DNA of 64,000 nt from Caenimonas koreensis DSM 17982 (GCF_009646335.1 NZ_WJBU01000010.1:186001-250000); one strand, 5' to 3'. Shown: positions 24,945-34,996, counted from the stretch's first letter. Numbers and translations: made by a program. Notes: a model not told the origin generated them from the sequence alone.

Positions 24945-24955
24945 GAGCGGCTCCT

Positions 24956-25906
24956 TCATGAACGGGCCTGCGCGAGGTTGTCCAGCCCCTCGCGCAGTGA
25001 AGCGAATTGGAAACGATAACCGGCAGCCTGCGCTGCGGCGGGCACGACCCACTGGCCGTCCACCAGCAATTCCGACATCTCGCCCATGCCCAGGCGCAAT
25101 GCCCAGCGCGGCACGCGCAGCAGCGCGCGGCGATGCAGTGACTGCGCCATTTCTTTGGCGAACTCAGACTGCTTCCTGAGATCAGGCGCAACGGCATTGA
25201 CGGGGCCGCGCAGCTGCTCGTTGGTGATGGCGAAGTCGATCAGGCCCACTGCATCTTGCAGGTGAATCCAGGGCACAGGCTGGTTGCCATCGCCCAGCTG
25301 CGCGCCCAGGCCGAAACGGCTCGCAGTGGCCAGGCCCGGATAAGCGCCGCCGCCTGTACCCAGCACGATGCCAAAGCGCGTGCACACCACGCGCACGCCC
25401 AGCGCTTCTGCGCGCTGCGCTTCACGCTCGATGGCCACGCACAAGTCCGACTGGAAGCGTCCCGGCTCGGGTGCTGCCCGTTCATCGAGCGGCGCATTGC
25501 CAGCTGGCACGCCGTAGAACCCGACAGCGGACGCAGCCACGAGCACGCGGGGGCGCTGCTGCAGGCGTTGCATCAGCGCGATAAGTTCCTGCGTGATGCT
25601 GGTGCGGCTGCGCACGAGCAGTTCACGCCGCGCGTGTGTCCATGGCTGGCCCAGCACCGTCGCACCTGCGAGGTGAACCACTGCGTCGATGTGGGTGCCT
25701 GCGGGGATGTCGCCAAGCTGCTGCGTCACCCACACACCCGCGCCCAGCGCGCTCCTGGCACGGTGCGCGTTGCGGCTATAGGCAATGACGCTCTTGCCCT
25801 CTTGCACCAGCTGCTTGACGAGCGCGGAGCCGATGAAGCCTGTTGCACCTGTGACGAGCACGGCAGGCTGCGTCGGCCATAACGCACTGTGGGTCGCTGA
25901 GTTCAT
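24956..25906 (-). CDS. TIGR01777 family NAD(P)-dependent oxidoreductase (YfcH-like)
   Basis: A 316-residue extended short-chain dehydrogenase. The dinucleotide-binding motif is VLVTGATGFIGSALV (about residues 16-30), VVHLAGA follows, and a C-terminal DUF1731 domain ends the protein (GQWVVPAAAQAAGYRFQF). These traits define the YfcH/SulA-like TIGR01777 group. The substrate is unknown. The start at ATG 25906 gives the usual length. Confidence 0.9.
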   Translation of the reverse strand: MNSATHSALWPTQPAVLVTGATGFIGSALVKQLVQEGKSVIAYSRNAHRARSALGAGVWVTQQLGDIPAGTHIDAVVHLAGATVLGQPWTHARRELLVRSRTSITQELIALMQRLQQRPRVLVAASAVGFYGVPAGNAPLDERAAPEPGRFQSDLCVAIEREAQRAEALGVRVVCTRFGIVLGTGGGAYPGLATASRFGLGAQLGDGNQPVPWIHLQDAVGLIDFAITNEQLRGPVNAVAPDLRKQSEFAKEMAQSLHRRALLRVPRWALRLGMGEMSELLVDGQWVVPAAAQAAGYRFQFASLREGLDNLAQARS

Positions 25907-25961
25907 GGCCCATGCTACCCGGCGCGGGGCAAGCTCGTGCAGCGCAGGCGCGAGTGACCGG

Positions 25962-27542
25962 TCAGGTCACAGGGGCAGGATTGAAAAGCACGAGTGAGTT
26001 GTGCAGCTTCCACTTCTCGGCCCACGTCTGCTGGCGGCCGCTGGCCACGTCGAGCATCAGCTTGAAGAGCTGCCAGCCGACATCTTCTATCGAGGCGGTT
26101 CCGTCTGCGATGGTGCCTGCATTGAGGTCCATCAAGTCATGCCAGCGCGTCGCGAGCTCCGTGCGCGTGGCGACCTTGATCACGGGCACCTGCGCCAGTC
26201 CATACGGCGTGCCGCGGCCGGTGGTGAACACATGCAGGTTCATGCCCGCAGCGAGCTGCAGCGTGCCGCAGATGAAGTCGCTGGCTGGTGTCGCTGCAAA
26301 GGTCAGGCCCTTGGTCTTGAGCTTTTCGCCCGGTGAGAGCACGCCCGAGATGGGCGCGGTGCCGGACTTGACGATAGAGCCCATCGCCTTCTCGACGATG
26401 TTCGAGAGGCCACCCTTCTTGTTGCCCGGCGTGGTGTTCGCACTGCGGTCTGCGCCGCCGCGCTTCAAATACGCGTCATACCAGGCCATCTCGTGGATCA
26501 TCGCTTCGGCAAGTTCCGGCGTGCTCGCGCGCGACGTGAGCTGGTCGATGGCGTCTCGCACTTCCGTTGTTTCGGAGAACATCACGCTGGCACCGGCGCG
26601 CACGAGCAGGTCGGTGCAAAAGCCGACGGCCGGGTTCGCCGTGACGCCCGAAAATGCATCGCTGCCGCCGCACTGCACGCCTACGACCAGCTCGCTCGCG
26701 GGCACCGTTTCGCGGCGGCGTGCGTTCAGGCGTTGAAGGTGTTGCTCAGCCTGCCGCATGATGGACTCGACCATCGCCATGAAGCCGACATGTGCGTCGT
26801 CTTGCAGGCACACGACATCGAGTGCGGCATCGCTTCGCGCGTCGACGATGGAAAAGCTGCCGGGCGGCAGCAGGCGTTCAGGCTGCAGCTTCTCGCAGCC
26901 CAGGCTCACCACCATCACTTCACCGCCGAAGTTGGGGTTGAGGCTGATGTTGCGCAGCGTGCGGATCGGCACGATGGCATCGGGCGCGTCGATGGCAACG
27001 CCGCAGCCGTAGCCATGCTCCAGCGCCACAAGATCATCGACATGCGGGTACTTCGGCAGCAGTTCCGCCTTGATGCGCTGGACGGCAAAGTCAGTCACGC
27101 CCGCAACGCATTGCACCGTCTGCGTGATCGCAAGGATGTTGCGCGTGCCCACCGAGCCATCCGCGTTGCGATAGCCCTCGAAGGTGTAGCCCGCCAGCGG
27201 CGGCAGCGGCTCGCGCTTTGCAGTGGAGATAGGCAGGTTGTCGAGGCCGCGCGCATCGGGCATTTCCAGCAGCCGCTCGTGCACCCAGCTGCCCGCAGCA
27301 ATGTCCTTGAGCGCGCGGCCAATCGTCACGTTATAGCGGCGCACAGCGCTGCCTGCAGGCAAGTCGACCAGCGCCACCTTGTGGCCCTGCGGCACCGTCT
27401 CTTTCAGCATGAGGCCCGATGCGAACACGGCGCCCGCCCGCAAGCCGCCCTGGTTGGCAACGATGCCCACGTTGTCGTGCGGGTGCATCGTGATGTACAG
27501 GGGCGCTGAGGTGGTTGGCGTGGTTGATGTGGCGTCGGACAT
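25962..27542 (-). CDS. garD: Galactarate dehydratase
   Basis: A 526-residue enzyme of the GarD/UxaA family that dehydrates meso-galactarate to 5-keto-4-deoxy-D-glucarate. The N-terminal SAF-like domain carries [16 protein letters not shown], the core shows [35 protein letters not shown] and [16 protein letters not shown], and the C-terminus has GRGTPYG. The length fits GarD better than altronate dehydratase (about 495 residues). It sits just downstream of the LacI gene and opposite the glucarate genes, so both aldarate isomers feed one pathway. Confidence 0.9.
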   Translation of the reverse strand: MSDATSTTPTTSAPLYITMHPHDNVGIVANQGGLRAGAVFASGLMLKETVPQGHKVALVDLPAGSAVRRYNVTIGRALKDIAAGSWVHERLLEMPDARGLDNLPISTAKREPLPPLAGYTFEGYRNADGSVGTRNILAITQTVQCVAGVTDFAVQRIKAELLPKYPHVDDLVALEHGYGCGVAIDAPDAIVPIRTLRNISLNPNFGGEVMVVSLGCEKLQPERLLPPGSFSIVDARSDAALDVVCLQDDAHVGFMAMVESIMRQAEQHLQRLNARRRETVPASELVVGVQCGGSDAFSGVTANPAVGFCTDLLVRAGASVMFSETTEVRDAIDQLTSRASTPELAEAMIHEMAWYDAYLKRGGADRSANTTPGNKKGGLSNIVEKAMGSIVKSGTAPISGVLSPGEKLKTKGLTFAATPASDFICGTLQLAAGMNLHVFTTGRGTPYGLAQVPVIKVATRTELATRWHDLMDLNAGTIADGTASIEDVGWQLFKLMLDVASGRQQTWAEKWKLHNSLVLFNPAPVT

Positions 27543-27551
27543 GCTGGCAAC

Positions 27552-28574
27552 CTATTTCCTGCGTGCGGCAGACGCACCCGTTGAATCGCGCTCGACGATT
27601 CGAAAACCGACATCGATGATGGGTTCCTTCACTGCGCGGCCCGCGCAGCGGTCGATGATGAGTTGCGCCGCGCGGCGGCCAATTGCGGCACCGTCAACTT
27701 GCACGGTGGTCAGCGATGGCATCAGGTGCGCCGCAAAATCCGCATCGCCGAACCCGCAGATGGCGATGTCGCCGGGCACGCGCAGGCCGCGCGCTTGCGC
27801 TTCGATGATCGCGCCCAGCGCGAATTCGTCGGAGCTGCAGTACACAGCCTCGAGCTTCGGGTCTTGCGCCAGCAGTTGCGCCATGGCGCGCCGGCCCATC
27901 TCCAGGTTGCTGGGCGCGGGCACGATGGCCGTGGGCACTTCACGGCCGATCACGGCGCAAAAGCCTTCACGCCGCGTCATCGCGCGGTGGTCATCACCTG
28001 TTGCAACACCCACGCGGCGCCAGCCTTTGTTGAGGAAGAAGCCGCCGATGGCGCTGCCCACTTTCAGATGCGAGAAGCCGACGATCATGTCCAGCGGGTG
28101 CGCGCTCAGGTCCCACATCTCGACCACGGGAATGCCCAGGCGCTTGAGTTGGTCGCGCGATGTTTGCGACCCCACCAGCCCCGTGATGACGACGCCATCG
28201 GGCCGGCGGCTGATCATGGTGCTGAGCAACTTTTCTTCACGCGAATTCGCGTAGCCGGTCTGGCCGAGGATCAGCTGGTAGCCCTGTGCATCGAGCGTTT
28301 CCGTCAACGCGCGGATGGTCGGCAGGAACTGCGGCACGGAGATCACGGGCACCAGCCCCGCCACGGTCATGCTGCGCTTGGACTTCAAGCTGCCTGCGAG
28401 CAGGTTGGGTGTGTAGCCCGTCTTCATCACCGCGTCGCGCACGCGCTCTATCGTGCCTTCGGACACAACACCCGGATTGCTGAGCGCACGTGAAGCGGTG
28501 ATCAGCGACACGCCGGCCACACGTGCAACATCGTGCAATGTGGCGGGTTTCGGCGTGGGCGTGGGCTTTCTCAT
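27552..28574 (-). CDS. LacI family repressor of the aldarate genes
   Basis: A 340-residue regulator of the GntR (gluconate-type) LacI branch. The helix-turn-helix is ATLHDVARVAGVSLITASRAL, followed by the hinge helix TPNLLAGSLKSKRSMTV, and then a periplasmic-binding-like effector domain ending in the dimer region. It lies 9 bases upstream of garD and divergent from the tctC-gudD operon. Two TGACAACGTTAyCA sites lie in the shared intergenic region. The inducer is probably an aldarate or keto-deoxyglucarate (inference). Confidence 0.93.
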   Translation of the reverse strand: MRKPTPTPKPATLHDVARVAGVSLITASRALSNPGVVSEGTIERVRDAVMKTGYTPNLLAGSLKSKRSMTVAGLVPVISVPQFLPTIRALTETLDAQGYQLILGQTGYANSREEKLLSTMISRRPDGVVITGLVGSQTSRDQLKRLGIPVVEMWDLSAHPLDMIVGFSHLKVGSAIGGFFLNKGWRRVGVATGDDHRAMTRREGFCAVIGREVPTAIVPAPSNLEMGRRAMAQLLAQDPKLEAVYCSSDEFALGAIIEAQARGLRVPGDIAICGFGDADFAAHLMPSLTTVQVDGAAIGRRAAQLIIDRCAGRAVKEPIIDVGFRIVERDSTGASAARRK

Positions 28575-28604
28575 GGGGTAGCAGGCAGGCGGCGACCGGC
28601 GGTG

Positions 28605-28634
28605 TTGACAGCGGCTGAATGACAACGTTACCAT
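28605..28634 (+). promoter_or_regulatory. Promoter of the glucarate operon with operator O1
   Basis: TTGACA (28605-28610) is a perfect -35 hexamer. TACCAT (28629-28634) fits a -10 at 18-bp spacing. The LacI-type operator TGACAACGTTACCA (28620-28633) overlaps the spacer and the -10, so a bound repressor would exclude RNA polymerase. Hexamers and operator are seen; repression is inferred. Confidence 0.65.
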
Positions 28635-28678
28635 ACTCCCGCTTTCATTGCCAATCCACCCCTCAGGCATGCGCGAAA

Positions 28679-28692
28679 TGACAACGTTATCA
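28679..28692 (+). promoter_or_regulatory. LacI-type operator O2
   Basis: TGACAACGTTATCA is a palindrome with one mismatched pair around a central AACGTT. It matches O1 at 13 of 14 positions and lies 59 bp downstream of it, 27 bp before the tctC start. Two such sites allow loop formation or cooperative binding. Confidence 0.7.
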
Positions 28693-28718
28693 CGCAGCCG
28701 ATCCAGGAGACATTTCTC

Positions 28719-29681
28719 ATGAAAAAAGCACTCACTGCCATTCTTCTTGGTGTGGCCGCGCTCGCCGCGCAAGCGCAGGCCTGGCCGATGGGCAAGCCGA
28801 TCACGCTGGTCGTGCCGTTCCCGCCGGGCGGCTCGACAGACCTGATCGCGCGCACGCTGTCGAACCAGTTGCCCGCCAAGCTCGGCGGCGCGAACGTCAT
28901 CGTTGACAACCGGGCAGGCGCGACGGGCACGATTGGCGCGGCGCAAGTGGTTCGCGCACCAGCCGACGGCTACACGTTGTTCGTGTCGTCCCTCGGGCCG
29001 TTCGTCATCGCACCGCACTTGATCAAGGTGCCCTACGACGCACTGAAGGATTTCGACACCATCTCCATCGCCGTGCAGGCACCCAACGTGCTCGTCGTGC
29101 CGGCGGCGTCGGCCCACAAGTCGCTGGCGGATGTGATCACGTTCCTCAAAGCCAACCCGAACAAGATGTCGTTCGCCTCGTCGGGCAACGGCAGCAGCGA
29201 CCACCTCACCGCTGAACTGTTCTGGCTGCAGACCAGCACCACTGGCATCCACGTGCCGTACAAGGGCGGCGGCCCGGTGATGACGGACTTGCTGGGTAAC
29301 CAGGTCGATTCGTCGTTCATGAACATCAATACGGCCATGCCGCAGATCCTGGCCGGCAAGCTGCGCGCACTGGCCATCACGAGCGAGAAGCGTTCGCCGC
29401 TGCTGCCGAACGTGCCAACGCTCGACGAGAGCGGCGTGAAGGGGGCGAACGTCTATTCATGGCAAGCCGTCGCAGCGCCCAAGGGCCTGCCCGCTGACGT
29501 GAAGAAGAAGGTCCATGACGCCATCGTTGCTTCGCTGAACGATCCGGCCGTCAAGCCAAAGCTGCTGGAGCTGGGCTTTGAAATCGTTGCTAACACGCCC
29601 GAGCAGTTTGCTGCTTATCAGGCGTCGGAATACGCGCGCTGGGGCAAGCTGATCACCAGCCGCAACATCAAGGCCGACTGA
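28719..29681 (+). CDS. TctC/Bug family solute-binding protein
   Basis: A 320-residue periplasmic binding protein. The signal peptide covers about residues 1-20 (cut after AQAQA). The Bug-family core shows [32 protein letters not shown] and [17 protein letters not shown], the last being a carboxylate-binding loop. It heads the glucarate operon behind the operator pair, which suggests that it binds glucarate or galactarate. The TctA/TctB membrane partners are not in the window, as is common for Bug proteins. A ribosome site AGGAG is present. Confidence 0.92.
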   Translation: MKKALTAILLGVAALAAQAQAWPMGKPITLVVPFPPGGSTDLIARTLSNQLPAKLGGANVIVDNRAGATGTIGAAQVVRAPADGYTLFVSSLGPFVIAPHLIKVPYDALKDFDTISIAVQAPNVLVVPAASAHKSLADVITFLKANPNKMSFASSGNGSSDHLTAELFWLQTSTTGIHVPYKGGGPVMTDLLGNQVDSSFMNINTAMPQILAGKLRALAITSEKRSPLLPNVPTLDESGVKGANVYSWQAVAAPKGLPADVKKKVHDAIVASLNDPAVKPKLLELGFEIVANTPEQFAAYQASEYARWGKLITSRNIKAD

Positions 29682-29691
29682 GTTGGCATTG

Positions 29692-31023
29692 ATGATCGAT
29701 TCGACGCCACGCATCACCGACTTGCGCGTGATCCCCGTCGCGGGCCGCGACAGCATGCTGCTGAACCTGAGCGGTGCGCACGGCCCGTTCTTCACGCGCA
29801 ACCTGCTGCTGCTCACGGATAGCAGCGGGCGTGTGGGTGTGGGCGAGGTGCCCGGCGGCGAGAAGATCCGCCAGACACTGGAAGATGCGACAGAGCTGGT
29901 GGTGGGCAAGTCGATCGGCAATCACCAGGCGGTGTTGCAGGAGATGCATCGCCTCTTTGCCGATCGCGATGCAGGCGGGCGCGGGTTGCAGACGTTCGAC
30001 CTGCGCACGACGATTCATGCGGTGACGGCTGTTGAATGTGCCTTTCTTGATCTGCTGGGGCAGTTTCTGGATGTGCCTCTTGCTGCACTGCTTGGCGAAG
30101 GCCAGCAGCGCGATTCAGTCGAGATGCTCGGCTACCTGTTCTACGTGGGCGACAAGCACAAGACCGACTTGCCGTATGCGAGCGAGCCGGATGCAAGGGC
30201 GGACTGGTTCCGCCTTCGCCACGACAAGGCGTTGACGCCCGAGGCTATCGTGCGGCTCGCGCAGGCCGCGTACGAGCACTACGGCTTCAACGACTTCAAG
30301 CTCAAGGGCGGCGCGCTGCGCGCAGAAGAAGAAATCGAGGCGGTGAAAGCGCTGCATGAGCGCTTTCCGAAGGCGCGCGTCACACTCGACCCCAACGGCG
30401 GCTGGCTATTGAAGGACGCGATTCGCCTCATGCGCGATATGCGTGGCGTGGTCGCGTATGCCGAAGACCCGTGCGGCGCTGAAGACGGCTTCTCGGGCCG
30501 CGAAGTGATGGCGGAGTTTCGCCGCGCCACCGGCTTGCCGACGGCGACGAACATGGTGGCGACCGACTGGCGGCAGCTCACTCATGCGTTGTCATTGCAG
30601 TCCGTGGACATACCGCTGGCCGATCCGCATTTCTGGACGATGGCCGGTTCGGTGCGCGTGGCGCAGACCTGCCGCGACTGGGGCCTGACGTGGGGCTCGC
30701 ACTCGAACAATCACTTCGACGTATCGCTCGCTATGTTCACGCATGTCGCCGCCGCTGCGCCGGGCCGCGTGACCGCCATCGACACGCACTGGATCTGGCA
30801 GGACGGCCAGCGCCTGACGCGCGAGCCGCTGCAAATTGTGGGCGGCATGGTCGAGGTGCCGAAGAAGCCGGGCCTGGGCGTGGAGCTCGACATGCAGGAA
30901 GTGCAGAAGGCGCACGAGCTGTACAAGCAGCATGGCCTGGGCTCGCGCGACGACGCCATCGCCATGCAATACCTCATCCCCGGATGGAAATTCAACCCGA
31001 AGCGCCCCGCGCTCGACCGCTGA
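29692..31023 (+). CDS. gudD: Glucarate dehydratase
   Basis: A 443-residue enolase-superfamily enzyme that dehydrates D-glucarate to 5-keto-4-deoxy-D-glucarate. The catalytic K-x-K is in [10 protein letters not shown], the metal ligands are Asp in TLDPNGGW, Glu in AYAEDPCG and Asn in ATNMVATDW, and the His of the second base is in [10 protein letters not shown]. Length and motifs match GudD. A TTG three codons upstream (29683) is an alternative start. It follows tctC closely and precedes the aldolase by 11 bases. Confidence 0.95.
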   Translation: MIDSTPRITDLRVIPVAGRDSMLLNLSGAHGPFFTRNLLLLTDSSGRVGVGEVPGGEKIRQTLEDATELVVGKSIGNHQAVLQEMHRLFADRDAGGRGLQTFDLRTTIHAVTAVECAFLDLLGQFLDVPLAALLGEGQQRDSVEMLGYLFYVGDKHKTDLPYASEPDARADWFRLRHDKALTPEAIVRLAQAAYEHYGFNDFKLKGGALRAEEEIEAVKALHERFPKARVTLDPNGGWLLKDAIRLMRDMRGVVAYAEDPCGAEDGFSGREVMAEFRRATGLPTATNMVATDWRQLTHALSLQSVDIPLADPHFWTMAGSVRVAQTCRDWGLTWGSHSNNHFDVSLAMFTHVAAAAPGRVTAIDTHWIWQDGQRLTREPLQIVGGMVEVPKKPGLGVELDMQEVQKAHELYKQHGLGSRDDAIAMQYLIPGWKFNPKRPALDR

Positions 31024-31034
31024 AAGCAAAACCC

Positions 31035-31814
31035 ATGAGAGCAAACAAACTGCGCGAGATCTGGAAGGCAGGCGGCGCCGCCGTGAACGGCTGGCTCGCC
31101 ATCCCGAACAGCTTTGCCGCCGAGACGATGGCGCACCAGGGCTGGGACACGCTCACTGTCGATATGCAGCACGGCGTGGCCGACTACCAGGCGATGGTGA
31201 CGATGCTGCAGGCCGTGTCCACGACAGGCACCGTGCCTGTGGTGCGTGTGCCGTGGCTGGAACCGGGTGTGCTGATGCGCACGCTGGATGCAGGCGCGTA
31301 CGCCGTGATCTGCCCGATGGTGAACACGCGTGAAGACGCACAAAAGCTCGTCTCGTGGACGCACTACGCACCGCAAGGCACGCGCAGCTTTGGGCCCGTG
31401 CGCGCGTTGCTGTACAGCGGTGCTGACTATCCCGACCACGCCAACAACACCATCGTGACGTTCGCGATGATCGAGACGGCGCAGGCGCTCGACAACCTGG
31501 ACAACATTCTCTCGGTTGAAGGGCTCGACGCGGTGTACATCGGCCCTTCGGACTTGTCGCTCTCATTGGGCTGCAAGCCGTCGATGGACGACCTGGAGCC
31601 GAAAGTCGCGCAGGCGGTAGAGTACATCCTGGCGCGCGCGAAGGCGCACGGCGTGGTCGCTGGCATTCACAACACATCGCCAGAGACGGCGCTGGCACGC
31701 ATCGGCAAGGGCTTCCAGTTCGTGACCGTGAGTTCCGATGCGCGCCTGATGGCCGCGGGTGCGCAAGCCGTCATGGCGAAGATGAACGCGGGCAGGGCAG
31801 GGGGCAAGGCATGA
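31035..31814 (+). CDS. garL: HpcH/HpaI aldolase (5-keto-4-deoxy-D-glucarate aldolase type)
   Basis: A 259-residue class II aldolase of the HpcH/HpaI family. The signs are TVDMQHGVADYQ (general-base His), VVRVPWLEPG, the metal ligands Glu in MIETAQALDNL and Asp in GPSDLSLSLG, and the closing VTVSSDARLM. In this context it would split 5-keto-4-deoxy-D-glucarate into pyruvate and tartronate semialdehyde. Related enzymes act on 2-keto-3-deoxyrhamnonate, but the neighbours favour GarL. The stop overlaps the next start (ATGA). Confidence 0.9.
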   Translation: MRANKLREIWKAGGAAVNGWLAIPNSFAAETMAHQGWDTLTVDMQHGVADYQAMVTMLQAVSTTGTVPVVRVPWLEPGVLMRTLDAGAYAVICPMVNTREDAQKLVSWTHYAPQGTRSFGPVRALLYSGADYPDHANNTIVTFAMIETAQALDNLDNILSVEGLDAVYIGPSDLSLSLGCKPSMDDLEPKVAQAVEYILARAKAHGVVAGIHNTSPETALARIGKGFQFVTVSSDARLMAAGAQAVMAKMNAGRAGGKA

Positions 31815-32692
31815 AGGTCGGTTTCATCGGGCTGGGCATCATGGGCGCGCCGATGGCGCAGCACCTGCTGGCCGCTGGGCATGAGTTGTTCGTACGCACG
31901 CGCAGCAAGGTGCCCGAAGCGCTGAGCGCAGCAACGGTGTGCCCGACCAACACGGCAGTGGCCCAGGCCGCAGACGTCGTCTTCCTGATGCTGCCCGACA
32001 CGCCGGATGTTGAGCTGGTGCTGTTTGGCAAGGATGGTATTGCTGCGGGCCTGTCGAAAGGCAAGACCGTGGTGGACATGAGCTCGATCTCGCCCATGGA
32101 GACCAAGCGATTCGCGCAAGCCGTCAACGAGTTGGGTTGCGACTATCTCGATGCGCCTGTGTCGGGTGGCGAAGTGGGCGCGAAGGCCGCGAGCCTCACC
32201 ATCATGGTCGGTGGCGACGAAGCGGTGTTCGAGCGCGTCAGGCCGTTGCTGCAGCTCATGGGCAAGAACATCACGCTGGTGGGTGGCAACGGTGACGGGC
32301 AGACGACGAAGGTCGCCAATCAGATCATCGTGGCGCTGAATATTGCAGCCGTAGGGGAGGCGCTGCTGTTTGCTTCGAAGGCAGGCGCCGATCCGGCGAA
32401 GGTGAGGCAGGCGTTGATGGGCGGCTTTGCAGCGTCGCGCATTCTTGAAGTGCATGGCGAGCGGATGATCAAGCGCACGTTCAATCCGGGGTTTCGGATT
32501 GCGCTGCACCAAAAGGATCTGGGGCTTGCGCTTGCGGGCGCCAAGACGCTGGGTGTCGCGTTGCCGCAGACTGCGTCAGCGGCGCAGTTGATGCAGGTGT
32601 GTGCTGCGCATGGGTGGGATCAGCTTGATCACTCGGCACTGGTCAAGGGGCTGGAGACTATGGCTGCGCATGAGGTGGCGCAGGGGGAGTAG
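31811..32692 (+). CDS. garR: Tartronate semialdehyde reductase (2-hydroxy-3-oxopropionate reductase)
   Basis: A 293-residue beta-hydroxyacid dehydrogenase. The dinucleotide motif is KVGFIGLGIMGAPMAQHL, the substrate-binding segment is DAPVSGGEVGAKAASLTIMVGG, and the catalytic Lys lies in TTKVANQIIVALN. It would reduce tartronate semialdehyde to D-glycerate. Glycerate kinase, the next step, is not in the window. Last gene of the operon that starts with tctC. Confidence 0.93.
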   Translation: MKVGFIGLGIMGAPMAQHLLAAGHELFVRTRSKVPEALSAATVCPTNTAVAQAADVVFLMLPDTPDVELVLFGKDGIAAGLSKGKTVVDMSSISPMETKRFAQAVNELGCDYLDAPVSGGEVGAKAASLTIMVGGDEAVFERVRPLLQLMGKNITLVGGNGDGQTTKVANQIIVALNIAAVGEALLFASKAGADPAKVRQALMGGFAASRILEVHGERMIKRTFNPGFRIALHQKDLGLALAGAKTLGVALPQTASAAQLMQVCAAHGWDQLDHSALVKGLETMAAHEVAQGE

Positions 32693-32717
32693 GTTTTGCG
32701 GCGTGCCCCCACCCCGG

Positions 32718-32738
32718 CCCTCCCCCAGAGGGGGAGGG
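32718..32738. terminator. GC-rich hairpin between convergent operons
   Basis: CCCTCCCCC-AGA-GGGGGAGGG, a perfect 9-bp stem with a 3-nt loop, lies between the garR stop (32692) and the kdpE stop (32745). It has no T-run on either side, so it is more like a REP-type intergenic repeat than a classic intrinsic terminator. It could still stop or protect transcripts from both sides. Confidence 0.55.
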
Positions 32739-32744
32739 AGGAAG

Positions 32745-33455
32745 TCAATGTTGCGGCACGACCATCAAACGATATCCAACGGCAGTCTCCGTCAATAGAT
32801 GTCGCGGCTGCGCCGGATCGTCTTCGAGCTTTTGCCGCAGATGCCCCATGTAGATGCGCAGGTAGTGGCTTTGCTCGGCATGAGACGGGCCCCACACCTC
32901 GCGCAGGAGTTGGCGGTGCGTGAGCACACGGCCGGCATTGGCGACGAGCACGGCCAACAACCTGTACTCGATGGGTGTGAGGTGCACTTCCACACCGGCA
33001 CGCCGCACGAGCCGTGCCTGCCGGTCGATTTCAACCGCACCGAAGCGAAACACCGTCGTGTCTTCATTCGCGTCATCACCACCAGCCGCCCGTGGCCTGC
33101 GCAAGTTCGCACGCACGCGTGCGAGTAGCTCGCCCACGCCGAAGGGCTTGGTGAGGTAGTCGTCAGCGCCCGCATCGAGCGCTGCGATCTTGTCGGCCTC
33201 GTCGGTGCGCGCCGACAGGATGATGATCGGCACCGCAGACCAGCCGCGCACTTCGCGGATCAAATCGAGCCCGTCGCCGTCAGGCAGCCCCAGGTCGAGC
33301 ACGAGCAAGTCGGGCTTGCGTGTGCCCGTCTCGACGATGCCGCGTGCCAGCGTGCTGGCTTCGTGCACCTGCCAGCCTTCGCCTTCCAGCGCAGCGCGCA
33401 CGAAACGCCGGATCTGCGGTTCGTCTTCGATGATGACGGCGGTGGGGCGGGACAT
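32745..33455 (-). CDS. kdpE: KdpE-type response regulator
   Basis: A 236-residue OmpR/PhoB-class regulator. The receiver has the acidic pair EDE near the N-terminus, the phospho-Asp in LLVLDLGLPDGDG, and Lys in LTKPFGVGEL. The winged-helix DNA-binding domain follows (HLTPIEYRLLAVL, then YLRIYMGHLRQKLEDDP, typical of KdpE). It would control potassium uptake genes together with the kinase 2 bases upstream. Here the likely target is kup, since no kdpFABC is present. Confidence 0.93.
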   Translation of the reverse strand: MSRPTAVIIEDEPQIRRFVRAALEGEGWQVHEASTLARGIVETGTRKPDLLVLDLGLPDGDGLDLIREVRGWSAVPIIILSARTDEADKIAALDAGADDYLTKPFGVGELLARVRANLRRPRAAGGDDANEDTTVFRFGAVEIDRQARLVRRAGVEVHLTPIEYRLLAVLVANAGRVLTHRQLLREVWGPSHAEQSHYLRIYMGHLRQKLEDDPAQPRHLLTETAVGYRLMVVPQH

Positions 33456-33457
33456 GG

Positions 33458-34996
33458 CTATTCGGTCAACAGGGGAGCAGGCTTGCGCGGCAGGGTCACC
33501 GTGAATTCCGCGCCGCCGGTCGATGCGTTGCGCGCGCGAATCTCACCACGATGTGCGTCGACCACGGCCTTGCAGATGGCAAGGCCAAGGCCGACACCGG
33601 TTGTGGCTGATTCAGCATGGCCACGCGTGAATTTCTCGAACAACAGGTGCTCGCGGCTTTGCAGCGAAGGCGGCAGACCCGGGCCGTGATCACGCACAGA
33701 CAAAACCATGCTGCCTTCCTGCGCGTGCGCTGACACTTCAATCGGCGGCGCGCCGTACTTCGCAGCGTTCTCCAGCAGGTTGACCAGTACGCGTTCGATC
33801 AGCGTTGCATCGAATTCCACCAGCGGCAAGTCGGCAGGCACATGCACTCGCACCTCTTTGCCCGCGAGCACCGAGCGAACGCTGCGCAGGGCCGAGCCAA
33901 CGACTTCTTCCACCGACTGCCACTCCAGCCGCAGGCTCACATTGCCGCTTTGCAGGCGCGCCATGTCGAGCAGGTTGTTGGTCAGCGTGGCGAGTTCGCG
34001 GGCTTGCTCGGCGATGGCGGCTGCGTTCTCTGCCTGCGCAGGCGTCAGCGCTGGTTGTGAATGCCGCAGCGTCTCAGCCAGACCGACCAGCGCCGTGAGT
34101 GGCGTGCGCACGTCATGCGAGATCGCGGCAAGCAGTGCATTGCGCAGGCGTTCCGACTCGATGTCGATCAGCGCCTGGTGCGAGACCTCAACGTAGTGCA
34201 CGCGCTCAAGTGCAATGGCGATCTGGCGGGCAAACGTGTCGAGCTGCTGGTGCTGCTCGCTCGCCATCGGCCACCGCGGTTGCGCGGGCTGTAGCGCGAG
34301 CACGCCGCGCACGCGCATCGGCGCAACCAGCGGTACGTAGTGCCATGCGGGCGCTGCAACGTCGGCAGTCGTTGGGCCTAGTGCCTGATCGGTGCGATAA
34401 GCCGCATTCGCCATGCTGGCCTCGAACCCGGCGGGCATGGGTTCAGGAAGTGCGAGTGACTCATGCGGATCGCGCGAATCAGGCAGCAGCACCAGCGCGC
34501 TGCCGCCAAAGTGCCGCTGCACGGCCGATTCACCGATCTGCACCACCTGCGATGCGAGCAGCGCAGACGAAAGCTCGCGCGACAGTTCGAAGAGCGACTG
34601 CGCACGCCGCTCGCGGCTGGCCGCAATGTTCGCCTGGAAGCGCAGGCCCGCCGTCAACTGGCCGGTGAGCAAGCCGACAGCAAGCATCACGGCAAACGTG
34701 ACGATGTATTGCACGTCGTTCACCGCAAATGAAAAGCGCGGCGACACGAAGAAGAAGTCGAACGCAACCACGTTGAGCATTGACGCGAGCGCGGAAGGCC
34801 CGCGGCCCCATCGCAATGCGATGCCTACCGTGCCCAGCAAGTACAGCATCACCACATTGGCCGGGTCCAGCAGGTTGGCCAGCGGCGTCATCAGCAACGT
34901 CAGGGCAACGCAGCACAGCGCCGCATAGGCATACGAGCGCCGTGCGGAGGACGGCGCGGCTTGCGTGTCGCTGTGCGGTTCAGTGGCGCTGGCCAT
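33458..34996 (-). CDS. Shortened KdpD-like sensor histidine kinase
   Basis: A 512-residue kinase that matches only the C-terminal half of KdpD (about 890 residues in E. coli). It has four membrane helices at about 25-125 (the DUF4118 region, with FDFFFVSPRFSF), a GAF-like domain at about 140-270, the phosphorylated His in AAISHDVRTPLTALVGLAETL, and the ATPase boxes NLLENAAKYG, VRDHGPGLP and GVGLGLAICKAVVDAH. The N-terminal KdpD sensor domain and the universal-stress-like domain are absent, and the start follows a 12-base gap after kup, so this is not a local truncation. It pairs with kdpE. Confidence 0.9.
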   Translation of the reverse strand: MASATEPHSDTQAAPSSARRSYAYAALCCVALTLLMTPLANLLDPANVVMLYLLGTVGIALRWGRGPSALASMLNVVAFDFFFVSPRFSFAVNDVQYIVTFAVMLAVGLLTGQLTAGLRFQANIAASRERRAQSLFELSRELSSALLASQVVQIGESAVQRHFGGSALVLLPDSRDPHESLALPEPMPAGFEASMANAAYRTDQALGPTTADVAAPAWHYVPLVAPMRVRGVLALQPAQPRWPMASEQHQQLDTFARQIAIALERVHYVEVSHQALIDIESERLRNALLAAISHDVRTPLTALVGLAETLRHSQPALTPAQAENAAAIAEQARELATLTNNLLDMARLQSGNVSLRLEWQSVEEVVGSALRSVRSVLAGKEVRVHVPADLPLVEFDATLIERVLVNLLENAAKYGAPPIEVSAHAQEGSMVLSVRDHGPGLPPSLQSREHLLFEKFTRGHAESATTGVGLGLAICKAVVDAHRGEIRARNASTGGAEFTVTLPRKPAPLLTE

